From the NCBI GenBank assembly GCA_038087015.1, contig JASBNA010000013.1, positions 806,001 to 870,000 of the forward strand: 64,000 bases of DNA, written 5' to 3'. A program made the translations under genes and the position numbers. Origin of the DNA: Cerrena zonata (taxonomy: Eukaryota > Basidiomycota > Agaricomycetes > Polyporales > Cerrenaceae). Positions 9,455 through 19,722 of the stretch are shown here, in pieces. Within the stretch, counting starts at the first letter, position 1, and each line of letters opens with the position of its first letter. Below the pieces are notes generated by a model, which saw nothing but the letters and a program-made list of their open reading frames with translations, had not been told where the DNA came from and made no database searches.

Positions 9455-9501
9455 TCAATTATCACCATTAAATAATCAATTTCACCATTCAATAATCGAT
9501 C
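9435..9501. repeat. Three tandem copies of a 21-bp unit at the MDM20 3' end
   Basis: The unit TCACCATTAAATAATCAATT occurs in tandem, the third copy with two changes (CATTCAATAATCGAT). The first copy overlaps the probable corrected MDM20 stop codon and the others form its 3' UTR. Each unit brings TAA stops in more than one frame. Confidence 0.65.
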
Positions 9502-9540
9502 TAACACTAAATAGTATTACTTTAAATAGATTTTTGTTTT

Positions 9541-9862
9541 TTAAAATTCTGGACCTTTAATTCCCATAACTCTCATCATGTCATTGATCCTTTGTAATCC
9601 AAGGTTCAACAAGTATTTCCGATGGTTTAAATCAGTTTCTTTATTATTTATTTTGAATTCTTCTCGTGCAAATTTAATCAAATCATCTCTTTCGTGAGTT
9701 TTAACTAGTATTCTTAACAACTGTCTGTATATACCCAATAGTCTTTGTCTGAATAAGAATTCTTCCAATGACAATATCGGTTTATTCGACTTCTTGCTCT
9801 TCAGGAGTGGCCGAAGAGGTATGGAGGCACCTATAGAACAGGATTAGACGTGCTGGGAACAT
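9541..9862 (-). CDS. Mitochondrial LYR-motif protein, LYRM2-like (frame break after targeting sequence)
   Basis: A small protein of the complex-1 LYR family, whose members help assemble Fe-S or respiratory-chain proteins in mitochondria. The core reads FLFRQRLLGIYRQLLRI, then FAREEFKINNKETDLNHRKY, which is closest to LYRM2. The core frame has no ATG. A start lies at 9862 in the neighbouring frame and encodes MFPARLILFYRCLHTSS, a convincing mitochondrial presequence (Arg, hydroxylated residues, no acidic residues). The two frames join between about 9785 and 9820, and one base too many explains the break. The joined product is about 107 residues. The precise yeast orthologue is not certain, so no symbol is given. 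Confidence 0.72.
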
Positions 9863-10305
9863 GGTGATGAAAGAATTACTAAGAGCTTTCCGTCAATAGA
9901 GGTATTTTACTTTTTTTTAGGCTGCTCGGTATATACAGGACAATGATGATGGATCGCAAAAAGACAACTACAAGGACTGTTAATGGGTATATATGTATTA
10001 GTCAGATCAGAGAGAAAATCCCGTGTAGAGAAAACCACGAATTTTACCACAAAGAAATAGGAAGATGACGAATAACTGATAATTAAAAAAAGGAAAAGCC
10101 AAAAAAAAAAAAAAAAAAAAAAAGTAGAGAACAATCATTCCGAACTCCCACGATGGAATTTAGCCCTACCCATGAAGTGGAGGGGCAGATCCAGGGGAGA
10201 AGAACGATCCATGCCATATGCCATAAATAAATAAGAAAAAAATGTATCCAAAGAAGCCAGAGAAAAAGGGAATAAAAAAAAGTATATATACACGAATTGA
10301 AGCAA
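9863..10305. other. Intergenic region with an A-tract of about 22 nt
   Basis: The interval lies between the LYRM2-like start and the 3' end of the next gene. It contains a long A-run near 10101-10122 and several shorter ones. A conceptual ORF made of Phe codons on the minus strand is only the complement of that run. Apart from the LYRM2-like promoter I see nothing in it. Confidence 0.5.
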
Positions 10306-11658
10306 TCAAGATGTTACTGAGTTATCATTTGAGTTGAAGGTATTTGGGATCAAGCCGTTGAACCTCCATCTCCATCTTAGTTTATATTGAAGAGACTTGA
10401 CCCAATCTGAATCGACGATTCTTCTTTTTTTATTGAATTGATTCAATTGATTATCAACCACTGCTTTTTTAGCTGAATTATTCAAATTATATAATTTATT
10501 CATTAGATCATCAGAAAAGGACAGTTTCTTCTTTAGAGACGGAGTTGAATGATGATTATTTTCGTATTTTGATTGATTGATTTGAAAAGAGACAGTAGGG
10601 AATTTAAATTTGAATTAGTAGATTTTGAAGAAATTGCATTAATTTTTTGAAATTGGGTATTTTCATTGGCTGGAACTGAATCAAAAGATAACTCGTTTTG
10701 ATATAGTTCATTTAAGAATTCTTCATAAACCTCAATACATTCCCAACAAATGAATTCCGAATATAAATCATTCAAATGAGATAATGTTTCATCGGTTTGA
10801 ATACTGTTGGTTCTTAATTTTTCATCCGAATCGTGATCTAATCCATTATTTATAATTGAACTGATTTCGTATAATGGTTTTTCACACAAGTCACAATATT
10901 TTAATTGATCAGTACCGGGGATTTTACCAAATATGGCTTCCCAATTTTCTAAATTAGAAGGTTGTTGAGTAACATCATTAGTCACATTACTAATGGTTCT
11001 TTTATTATTTGGACGATTTAAATTTGAATCAAATGACGAAAATTTTGAATTTGAAAATTTTGAATTTATACTTATTGAATCACTGAAGTTAAAGTTCTTA
11101 TTATAAATTCTTTGTTTGAAATTAGCTAATGATTTCTTACGATCAAATCCATTCGTTAAATTAGGGTAAGCTCGACTGATTTGGTAATAACCCATCGAAT
11201 AATGGTTTATCATTAGTGTTTTTATTCATATAATCTTCAATCAAAACAATCGGGTCCTCACTGTCTTCAAAAGTATCTTCATCGATGGGTTGATCCAATA
11301 TGGTATTTAAGTCTTCTTCTGAAGATGAATTTTGAATCGAATTTTCAGTAGTATAATTACTTTCTGTTTCACCACCTTCATCTCCGCCAAAAATTTTATT
11401 TTGAGGAATCGAAGTAGTACTATTGGTTCTACTAGCATTACTTAATCTCTTCTGTAATTTACACGGTGGTGGGGGTGGTAATGGCAAGGATGTCAATGTC
11501 GTATCATCAATCAAGTCTAATTTGGACGGATGATGCTGTAAGTTAAACTTAAAATCTGGTGATAGTATTTTATTGGAATTCAATTTGAACGGGAACTTAC
11601 TAGGTGATGTCGTGCTCGATGAAGGTGGAGACCTTAGACTGGTAGGTGAATCATTCAT
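10306..11658 (-). CDS. Uncharacterised four-cysteine protein (two frame breaks)
   Basis: I do not recognise this gene. Three minus-strand frames dovetail into one product of about 450 residues: 11658 to about 11190, about 11190 to about 10580, and about 10580 to 10306. The joins rescue continuous sequence at DKPLFDG/YYQISRAYPNL and at SLFKSINQ/SKYENNHHSTPSL. The N-terminus is Ser/Pro/Thr-rich with a Pro run and an acidic patch. The middle has YCDLCEKPLYE and, about 50 residues later, FICWECIEVYEEF: a CxxC...CxxC pair likely to bind zinc. The C-terminus is basic, with WVKSLQYKLRWRWRFNGLIP. The disordered N-terminus, putative zinc site and aromatic/basic tail suggest a regulator or scaffold. 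Function is unknown. Confidence 0.65.
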
Positions 11659-11701
11659 ACTATGATTATTGGACCAAATAAAACCACTAACAAATGAAAA
11701 A

Positions 11702-11830
11702 TACCAGCTAACAAACTAACAAATAAAAGTACCAGCTAACAAACTAACAAATAAAAGTACCAGCTAACAAACTAACAAATAAAAGTACCAGCTAACAAAC
11801 TAACAATAAAAATACCAGCTAACAATACCA
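11702..11830. repeat. 28-bp tandem repeat in the 5' region of the four-cysteine gene
   Basis: Four to five head-to-tail copies of a 28-bp unit (TACCAGCTAACAAAC followed by TAACAAATAAAAG) begin about 45 bp upstream of the ATG at 11658. The last copies are shortened. The array is probably inside the 5' leader or core promoter of the minus-strand gene. Confidence 0.8.
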
Positions 11831-12639
11831 AACAAATACAAATATAGCTAATAGCCAACAGATCCTAACAAAAGCCTAACAAAAGCCTAACCGTAAAAAG
11901 CCTTACAGTAACAGTGAAAGCCTAACAAGCTGAAATCGCAAAATCGTTTTGGTGAAAAACAAAAATTTGCCGATTTGGAAATGGGACAAAAAATCACCGA
12001 AAGGGAACGAAAAAGAAATTTTGGTCCACGATTCGGGAAAAGATCTAGAATTGGCAGTTTGTCGGGAGAGGACACGACCAACACACAACCTGCAAAAAGG
12101 ACACGAATAACCTGCTAAAAGAATAAACTGCAAAAGGCTGTGGATACAATCTGTAAAACACAAAATACAATCTGCAACGCTCCGCTTGGGTCTAACCTGT
12201 AACCACGGAATTGACAATAGGAAACCGACTAAAAAGAGATTAAAACCCACTAAAACAGTTAAATAAAGAAAGAAAACTCGCTGGGGGCCAGAGGAATTAG
12301 CAGGGTATATATATATAATGAATAACAAAGGTAAATAGAGTAAATAACAGCGTAAATAACAGAGTAAACAGCAGAATAATGGTGAATAATGAAATAGAGG
12401 TAAATAGCGTACGTGTAAAAGATTAGCGGTATTTATAAGAGAAGTATCAAGTTAAATCGTTGCAACTGTGTCAATAAGCTTTTATCATATTTCTATACGT
12501 TTACTTCTTTTGTTGAATTGTAATGTTTAGAAAGATACGTTTGTACCTCTTCGTCAATATCCGTTTAAACGATGTTACACGATACTAAACCCTGGAAGAA
12601 GTTTGCAGTTACAACGGCACTTTTTTATTAATACATAAT
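11831..12639. other. Long intergenic region upstream of the four-cysteine gene
   Basis: No gene is supported. The region has AACAAAAGCC and GTAAATA(A)CAG(A/C) short direct repeats (the latter near 12330-12380), and a TATATATATA stretch at 12306-12316. A 141-codon minus-strand ORF at 11903-12328 has no recognisable domain and is probably chance. The length suggests a long 5' leader or a complex promoter. Confidence 0.45.
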
Positions 12640-14280
12640 CTAATTACTTCTTAATTGTAGTAGAGCTTGGTATGAACCATCTTCATCATCGCTTTCATTG
12701 ACCCAGGCCAGAATATCCTGGAAAATCTGTTCGCTAATGATTTTATCCATTTCCAACTCTTCTTGTCTCCATCTGATCATGAGGGTTTCACATAATTCAA
12801 TCAAAATGGATATACCTTTATACTCTTGTCTTCTTTTGAACTCAATAAGCGATTGAAACTGGCTGAGTTGTGGTACAAATCTTAATTCCAAGACCGAAAG
12901 GTTATTCCAGTAGAAATGACTCGATAATATAATCGGAATGGACTGGTTGGTGATAAATTGACAGTTATTCAATGATAATCGATTTAATGATTCATTACAG
13001 TAAATGGCCAAGTCCCAAATGGTTCGGTCGGTGATGTAGCAGCCAGCCAATCCAACGGTATTCAATTGGCAGTTGTTTTTAATCAACTTATTGATACTGG
13101 TATCGGTAATCAAGTTTCCTTTATTCTTTCTTCCAAAATTCACATTGGTCAATTCGGTACATTTACTTGCAATATGGTAAATTCCTCCGTCGCTAACCAA
13201 TTCACAAGCTCGGATATCCAAGGTGTTTAAATGGTAACAATTTTGGCTCACCCTAATCAAAAACTCATCGTCGATAACTTTGGATCCGGTGATCACCAAT
13301 TTTTTTAATTGGGAGTTGGCCAACATTTCCCTTGGTGGATACAACTTGGGACACATGTATATTTCAATCCACTCACAATGGGAAAAATCAATATACTTCT
13401 TCAAAACTTCCAAGGTCTTTTGCTTGACACTATAAAGCTTATGAAGAACAAATAGCTTGGGCTTGATCTTCACAGCCGGTTTACTACTAATCAAATGATT
13501 AATAAATTTGATGAATTTAATCTCATCGTCAAAGTAGATCTTGGAATAAAGTCGTTCTTTACTGACTTGATTGAATAATTGATTCACCTGTAATAAATTA
13601 TACAATAAACCTGGTTTTTGACTGACTGAATTCTCTTGGGTTTCTTCCACCATTATGCGTTGGGCTTGTTCACGATCACCATGAATTAAAAAGGCATGGT
13701 TATAACTCAACGGTCTTCTATAGACTGGAGTGTTTTCTTGTGGAATCCTCTCTTCTTCAGCATATGAAACAATCTTATATACCAATTCTGGAATTTCAAA
13801 TATAGAAGGCTTCTTATTAACTTCTTGTAATTCATTTAACAAACTCTTGGGTTTATCCAAGACATCCGGTAAGAAAACGTGCTTGGTTCTTAAATGGTTA
13901 ACTGGCGAAGATAATGGAGTAGTATCATCACTACTTGATAAATCAGGTAACGATTCCAAATCGCTGCTGTCACTGTTATTATTCGATGGATAGTTGAATG
14001 AAAATTCCGATTCCAATCTTAACGATCCAATTGAGTTGTTGGATGCTTTTCTAGAAATACAACTGGAAACATTTCTTCTTCTGTTTCGTTGGGCAAAGTT
14101 TTTGCAGCGACTGATATTAAACGGATTATAAACCGGGCTAGGATTCACCTTGGATCTTTTGGAGTTACTTCTCTTGCCATCATTGCTTTCTGTAGGAACA
14201 TACTTATAGATGTGGTTATCCTCATCTTCAGCATACGGTAATGGCTTGGTTTCATTTGCAGATATAGGAAAGATTTTCAT
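12640..14280 (-). CDS. AMN1: Antagonist of mitotic exit network, leucine-rich-repeat protein
   Basis: Amn1 is an F-box-like/LRR protein that in S. cerevisiae binds Tem1 to switch off mitotic exit and controls mother-daughter separation. The C-terminal half carries AMN1/FBXL-type leucine-rich repeats: LKKLVITGSKVIDDEFL, LNTLDIRACELVSDGGI, LTNVNFGRKNKGNLITD, LNTVGLAGCYITDRTIW, LNRLSLNNCQFITNQSI. The N-terminal half is Ser/Asn-rich and disordered. The frame is open 21 codons further up, but that part is Phe codons from an A/T run, so MKIFPISANE at 14280 is the better start (546 residues against 549 in S. cerevisiae). It is divergent from ROD1 across a very long promoter. Confidence 0.88.
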   Translation of the reverse strand: MKIFPISANETKPLPYAEDEDNHIYKYVPTESNDGKRSNSKRSKVNPSPVYNPFNISRCKNFAQRNRRRNVSSCISRKASNNSIGSLRLESEFSFNYPSNNNSDSSDLESLPDLSSSDDTTPLSSPVNHLRTKHVFLPDVLDKPKSLLNELQEVNKKPSIFEIPELVYKIVSYAEEERIPQENTPVYRRPLSYNHAFLIHGDREQAQRIMVEETQENSVSQKPGLLYNLLQVNQLFNQVSKERLYSKIYFDDEIKFIKFINHLISSKPAVKIKPKLFVLHKLYSVKQKTLEVLKKYIDFSHCEWIEIYMCPKLYPPREMLANSQLKKLVITGSKVIDDEFLIRVSQNCYHLNTLDIRACELVSDGGIYHIASKCTELTNVNFGRKNKGNLITDTSINKLIKNNCQLNTVGLAGCYITDRTIWDLAIYCNESLNRLSLNNCQFITNQSIPIILSSHFYWNNLSVLELRFVPQLSQFQSLIEFKRRQEYKGISILIELCETLMIRWRQEELEMDKIISEQIFQDILAWVNESDDEDGSYQALLQLRSN

Positions 14281-15058
14281 GCTGGTTGGGAAAAACGGAA
14301 GAAAAAAAAAAAAATGACTGCAAAATAAAGAATATAGGTACAATTAATAATGACAAACAAAATGATTATAAACACAACTGGAGAATTGAAGTAATACTGA
14401 TGACTAAACTGGAAATGCAATATTGAATGGGGTTAACATAAATATAACCTCTTAATGCTAAAGAAAAATGGAAATTTGAGTTTGAAGAAGTGAATATGTG
14501 TTCTGGAAAAGATAGACTAGGGTGAGTGAAATGACTTAATGTCGATTGAGAAAATATATCAACAAGGGAGTGACCGAATGATGATATATATAATCTTGGA
14601 CACTTATGAATTGAACTGTGTTGACAGGGGAAAAGGAGAGACTGAAGGGGCAGTAAGAATGTTGCTAACTGGGATCTTCAAGGGTTGAAAAAGGACAAAA
14701 AAAAAAAAAGAGGTAAAAGGTTGTGTTTAGATCCTGCCAATCTTTTATTAACAACCAACTAATATTCGATAAGTTGAACGAAGAAGATGAGTCGACAACA
14801 AGTAAATAAAAAAGACAAAATTAAGGGGAAGGGGGGAAGTTCAAAGCTATAAATATAACGTTACATAAAACAACCCAGTTTAAGAGTACCAGGAAGGGGG
14901 CTAGCATGCATACTCCAAATAACCTAAAAGATTTTTGCAAGAAGGTCCAAAATACAAAAAGAAAACCCAAATAAGTAAAGCCGACAAGCATTAATACATC
15001 ATTGACAGGGTAATATTAGGTACATCAAGAATGTCAAAGAATATCTTATGCTTATCTG

Positions 15059-15074
15059 TTTTTGGTACCAAAAA
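15059..15074. other. Perfect 16-bp palindrome
   Basis: TTTTTGGTACCAAAAA is fully self-complementary and lies in the AMN1/ROD1 gap. It could be a dimeric regulator site or part of a bidirectional terminator. No function can be assigned. Confidence 0.5.
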
Positions 15075-16028
15075 CGCTAGGCTTTTCCCAGGCCAGCCAC
15101 GAAGCCACTCCTTTATTTCACCACTTGATCTTCCTGTAACGTACCTGGACGTGAGTCTACGCGAGAAAGCCGTGGGCTAGCTGTTGAGCATAGCTGGTCG
15201 ATTGCGAAACAACAAGCCGATCTCTGCAAACAGTCAACATACTTCAAACAGCCAACACAAGCCAAACAGCAAAACAAAACAAAGCAAAGAACAAAAATGG
15301 ATATAAGCAGTTTCCAACAAGCACAACCAACCTTAACTAGAAGAATTGCATTGTTTGTCAAGCCTGGTGCAAGGAAATCTCATAAGCGAGGTCAATGGAA
15401 TCGATTTTTTTTTTTTTTTTTGCTGGATGCGAATGGCTGGTTGCATACTTTTTTCAGCTACTCCTTGTGTTTTAGATGTTCCTCGTAAAACAGCTAGCAG
15501 TTTTAAAGGGTTATTATTGCTGGTTTTATTCGAGGTAGACATTGGGAAGGAATTATTCATATGTAAGATTCAATTGGAGTTGAAATATTTTTAAGGTTGT
15601 TCTTATTTGGTGAATAAGCATTTAAGGGGAGGTGATCAAGCATGAGAATCAAGCCACTCCAGGGAAGCAGGTGACATGTTCTGTAGGTGTAGCAGGTGAC
15701 AGGTAAAGCAGGGGTGAGGAGCTGTAGGTGAAGCGGGGGTGTAGGAGGAAGGAAGCTGGTTAGCTAAGATAAGATATAAGGAGAATATTTCCAAGGTATT
15801 TGATTTATTGTTAGCGATAAGATGATGGACTGCGTTGAGAATGTAGATCTGGGTTGTAATGGCAAACTTCTCTACAATCATCAATGATCATCTCGAAATC
15901 ATTCGATTTGTGTAGCCCATTGCAGACTGAGGCACCCTGGTTGTTTTGACTACAGCCATTTCCACCGAGTACGACGTGGACCTAGTGTACCTATGGAATA
16001 CCGGACTGCCTAATATCGACTAGAATAA

Positions 16029-16158
16029 ACACCTGAGAATACGTGTGAGACTAGGTGTTGGACTGTAGTAGAATACGTGTTGGCCTACCGAGAACAATAT
16101 GCATGAGACTATGTATTAGCCTACCTAGAACAATAGGTGTGAGACTATGTATTAGACT
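16029..16158. repeat. Degenerate repeat of about 38 bp, about three copies
   Basis: Units built from GTGAGACTATGTATTAG, CCTACCTAGAACAATA and related forms occur three times with drift. They share the AGACTA word with the adjacent 27-bp array and may be an older part of the same expansion. Confidence 0.55.
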
Positions 16159-16187
16159 CTTGAATAATAATTTGAGTCTTGAGTATT

Positions 16188-16495
16188 TAGACTATTGAAC
16201 AGACTATTGAACATTAAAACTACTACAGCTAGACTATTGAACATTTAAACTACAGCTAGACTATTGAACATTTAAACTACAGCTAGACTATTGAACATTT
16301 AAACTACAGCTAGACTATTGAACATTTAACAACATTAGACATAAAACTACTACAGCTAGACTATTGAACATTTAAACTACAGCTAGACTATTGAACATTT
16401 AAACTACAGCTAGACTATTGAACATTTAAACTACAGCTAGACTATTGAACATTTAAACAACATTAGACTATTGAACATTTAAACAACATTAGATA
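16188..16495. repeat. 27-bp tandem array, about 11 copies
   Basis: The unit consists of CTAGACTATTGAACAT followed by TTAAACTACAG. About eleven copies are present, most nearly identical. Two carry a TACTACAG expansion and two end in AACAACATTAG in place of ACTACAG. The array begins about 870 bp and ends about 570 bp upstream of the ROD1 ATG. Near-identity among copies points to recent amplification, and copy number is likely to vary between strains. Confidence 0.9.
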
Positions 16496-16867
16496 CAATC
16501 CATTAGAACATAAGACTAGAATACATATATCTAGTGCACGAAGGTTTTTCCGACTGCCCAAAGGTACGTATCTAAGCCATGCTCCTACCCTTGACAGGAA
16601 CCTATGCTGAACACGACTGAAACTCCGAAAGAAGTACAATCCCTGCTGACTACAGCAAGCTAGAGGAACCCTGGCCTCCACGAATCAGCTCCTCTACTCC
16701 CTCACCAACCTCTAGGCAGATGTAGCAGGATGTAGCAGTAAGAAAATAAAGCGATGTAATTATAAAAAGAAACGGAAAAAAGAAATCATGGATAAATAAG
16801 TCCGGCCGTTTTCTAATTAACCATTCGACATTCATCGCTTTTTATACTTCATTTATCGTCTGAGTAT

Positions 16868-16970
16868 TCAGGATTCAGATTCAGGTTACTTAGTCTACTC
16901 AGTTTATTCAGTTTATTCAGTCTACTCAGTTGATTCAGTCTACTCAGTTGATTCAGTCTACTCAGCATAG
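16868..16970. repeat. 9-bp/18-bp TCAGT(C/T)(T/G)A tandem repeat
   Basis: About eight to ten copies of a 9-10 bp element of the forms TCTACTCAG, TTATTCAG and TGATTCAG alternate, giving an 18-bp higher-order unit (GTCTACTCAGTTGATTCA). The tract lies about 100-200 bp upstream of the ROD1 ATG, where it may affect the core promoter or 5' leader. Confidence 0.8.
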
Positions 16971-17065
16971 GTGATTCGGACTTTTTATTGCGTTCTAGGA
17001 AAAAAAAAAAAACACTAATAGTCTGCTCATAGTCATCATCTTATAGTTTAGAGAATACAAACACG

Positions 17066-19722
17066 ATGGTGAAGAAACAACTGAATAACAAGCCGGCAGC
17101 TTCTCTTTTCGATATCAGGTTGAAGAATGATCATGATGTGTTGGTTCTCAAAGGAAGTGAACATGATGCAGCCTCTGCGTTGTTATCAGGTAAGATTGCA
17201 TTATCAGTTAATGAACCATTAACGGTTAAAAAAATGACTTTAAGATTATACGGAACGCTTCGGTTGAATTGGACTGATACGGTGACCACACCCAAGGGGA
17301 ATTATCCTAAACCAAATCGATTTGAGAAAAAAGTGTATGAATATAATTGGGATTCTTCCGAAATTAATAAGTATCTTAATAACTTGTATGAAAATTCAAA
17401 TAATAATGCCAATTCAGTTGGAAGTTTAAGTCGAAACCATTCAACCACATCTTGAAAAGCTTTGGCCATTCATTAAGATCAAAATCATCAAATAATTTAT
17501 CTCATTTATCTTCGTTAACCAATTCAAGTTCTTCAAATTTAGCAAATCTCAGTCACGCTTCTTCTTCTTCAAACCTATCGGGGAATTCCAAAACTCACAC
17601 TTTGGTTCAAGGGAATTATGAAATCCCCTTCAGTGCTATATTACCGGGGGATATGCCCGAATCAGTGGAAGGTTTACCTGGTTGTAATGTTTCCTATAAA
17701 TTAGAAGCAATTATTGATCGAGGAAAATTTCATAATAATATGGTTACTAAAAAACACGTTCGAGTTATTCGTACTTTAACCACTGATTCAATCGAATTAT
17801 CAGAGACTGTTGCTGTTGATAACACTTGGCCGAAAAAAGTTGAATACTCTTTAAATGTTCCTTCAAAAGCTATTGCTATTGGGTCTGGTACTCCAATTAG
17901 TTTTATGTTGGTGCCTCTATTGAAAGGCTTGAAATTAGGTGATATCAAAATAAGCTTAAATGAATATTATTCCTATGTTGGTTATATTCCTCCTCCTTAT
18001 AATGGTGAACGTCTTGTTTGTGAAAAATTCATTCCAAAACCAAATGATGATGACCCTAATTTTCAAATGGATAAATGGGAAGTTGATACTTTCTTAAAAA
18101 TCCCTCCTTCTTTATCTAAAGGTTCGCAGGATTGTGATATTCAAACTCATATCAAGATTCGTCATAAGTTAAAATTCGTTATTGGTTTAATTAATCCTGA
18201 TGGTCATGTTTCTGAACTAAGAGCTTCTTTACCAGTTCAATTATTCATTTCTCCATTCGTTACAATTAAAGCTAAATATGAAGATGGTGATAATCTAAAT
18301 AGCGCTAATAACTCAGCTCCGGATTTAAATCGTTCAACTTCTCAATCCTCCAAAAATAACCTTAGTCCTAATGATAATAATGATGACGATAATGATGATG
18401 ATGATGAAGAAGCAATTTTCACAAGTGATCCCCATAGCGCTAGTCATACTAGCTTAACTCAATTGGCTATTGATTCAGGTGCTAATTCTCCAAATGGTGA
18501 TTTAAGATCAAACTCAAATTCGTTTACTTCTTTCACTGGTATGATTGCTCCTCCTCTATATGAAAAACATATTTATGATCGTTTATGGTCAGACGTTTCT
18601 CCAATTGAGTCTCCAGTAAGTTCGGGTGCTGCCACTCCAAGAAATAACCTTTATGGTTCTTCAAGACCTTTATCAAATGATGTTCAAAATCAATTTCAAA
18701 TGTCTCCTCTTGACTCAGTTCAATTAAATGAAAATTTAAGACAATTGAGCTTACAAAGACAATTACAAGAATCAATGGAAAATACCCCTAACTCAGGCTC
18801 AAATACTCCAAGAGATCGTCCGGTTTTCAATTTGGATGGTGAATCTTCAAATCAAAACCCAGAAGTTACCTCAGGTGACTACTTCACTAGAGGAAGACCC
18901 ATTATAAACCATAGAGCTTCTTCGGAAGGCTTACAAATGACTGCTTCTCCTCTTAGTTCGAGTGCTAACAATGGATTAGTAACTCCTGGTGCTGGATTAC
19001 AATCTCCCCCAGTTCATTTATCAAGGGCTGCTTCTGAAAATAATGTCATTAACCCAGCCACACTTTCAAAAGTTCCAACATATTCTCAAGCAATTAGAAG
19101 CGATAATCATGATGAAGTTTTGTCACCAGCTTATGAACCCCCTTTACCTGGATCCAACATTAATATGGATCAAGCTAATAGAAACTTTGAAGAAACCAGA
19201 GGAGGACATTATCCTACCAATGGATTAAATAACCACCAAAGAAATAGATCCTTTATATCTAGAGGATCGAGCTCTGCAAACTTGCGAAATATGGCCTCGA
19301 GGAATTCTTCAAATAATTCATCACCTTCAAATTCCAGAAATGTTTCCTTTACCAACTTGTCTGCATTGAGTCCTTCAAGCTTATCTAGATCATCATCAAA
19401 GAGAGGAGAAATCGATAGTACCAGCGGCAGTAGTGGAACCAACGTCAACACTCCTACCCCTCCTGCAATAACAGTAAGTGGTGGACATGGAGGATCGAGT
19501 TCTGCACCTTTATCGTCCTCACCCGTTGGATCTGCTTTCAAGACTCATGACATTCCTGCTCACTTACTTCACAACAACTCCATCAGACAGCCTTCCAGTA
19601 GTGCACACGATAGAAGTGCAGCTGTAATGGGACCCAAAAGTCCTGTGCCCAATAAGTCTGCATCTAGTTTGAATTTACATAATCTTCATTTTTTAAACAA
19701 AAAGAAGGGAGATAAAAAATAG
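17066..19722 (+). CDS. ROD1: Alpha-arrestin, ROD1/ROG3 (ART4/ART7) type ubiquitin-ligase adaptor (one frame break)
   Basis: Alpha-arrestins recruit the Rsp5 ubiquitin ligase to plasma-membrane transporters and trigger their endocytosis. The first 129 codons start the arrestin-N domain (SLFDIRLKNDHDVLVLKGS; GKIALSVNEPLTVKKMTLRL). The frame then breaks at 17452-17455, where TCTTGAAAAG would read on as NHSTTS-L-KSFGHSLRSKS if one T were restored. The second part completes arrestin-N (YEIPFSAILPGDMPESVEG), contains arrestin-C and ends in a long Ser/Asn-rich tail with acidic stretches. Candidate Rsp5-binding PY motifs are PPPY (in YIPPPYNGE), PPLY (in APPLYEKHIYD) and a weaker SPAYEPP. Joined length is about 885 residues against 837 in S. 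cerevisiae Rod1. Rod1 versus Rog3 cannot be settled by eye. Confidence 0.82.

Larger units (their letters stand above)
14281..17065. other. 2.8-kb gene-free divergent region between AMN1 and ROD1
   Basis: The largest gap in the window. It holds a 16-bp palindrome at 15059-15074, a T16 run at 15406-15421, a G-rich patch at 15660-15750 and three tandem-repeat families at 16029-16158, 16188-16495 and 16868-16970. Short overlapping ORFs around 15113-15884 and 16463-16835 show no domain and disagree in frame. ATG at 15297 follows a good AAAA context and runs 36 codons to the T16 run. I regard it as an upstream ORF at most. Both neighbours are regulators, and CTG-clade regulators often have promoters of this size. 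Confidence 0.5.

Noticed and set aside
11903..12328. 141-codon minus-strand ORF with hydrophobic stretches
   Set aside because: No domain, no sensible start context, lies in a repeat-rich promoter region and overlaps another ORF in a different frame; hydrophobicity follows from A-rich complement.
15297..15594. Small ORFs starting at 15297 and 15346
   Set aside because: They run through a T16 tract as poly-Phe and have no recognisable sequence after it. The 15297 ATG has a good context but could only be an upstream ORF.
16463..16835. Two minus-strand ORFs upstream of ROD1
   Set aside because: They overlap the tandem array, have no domain and no coherent continuation.
17066..17455. A separate 129-residue arrestin fragment
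   Set aside because: It is the start of the adjoining arrestin: the next frame continues the same domain after one missing base.
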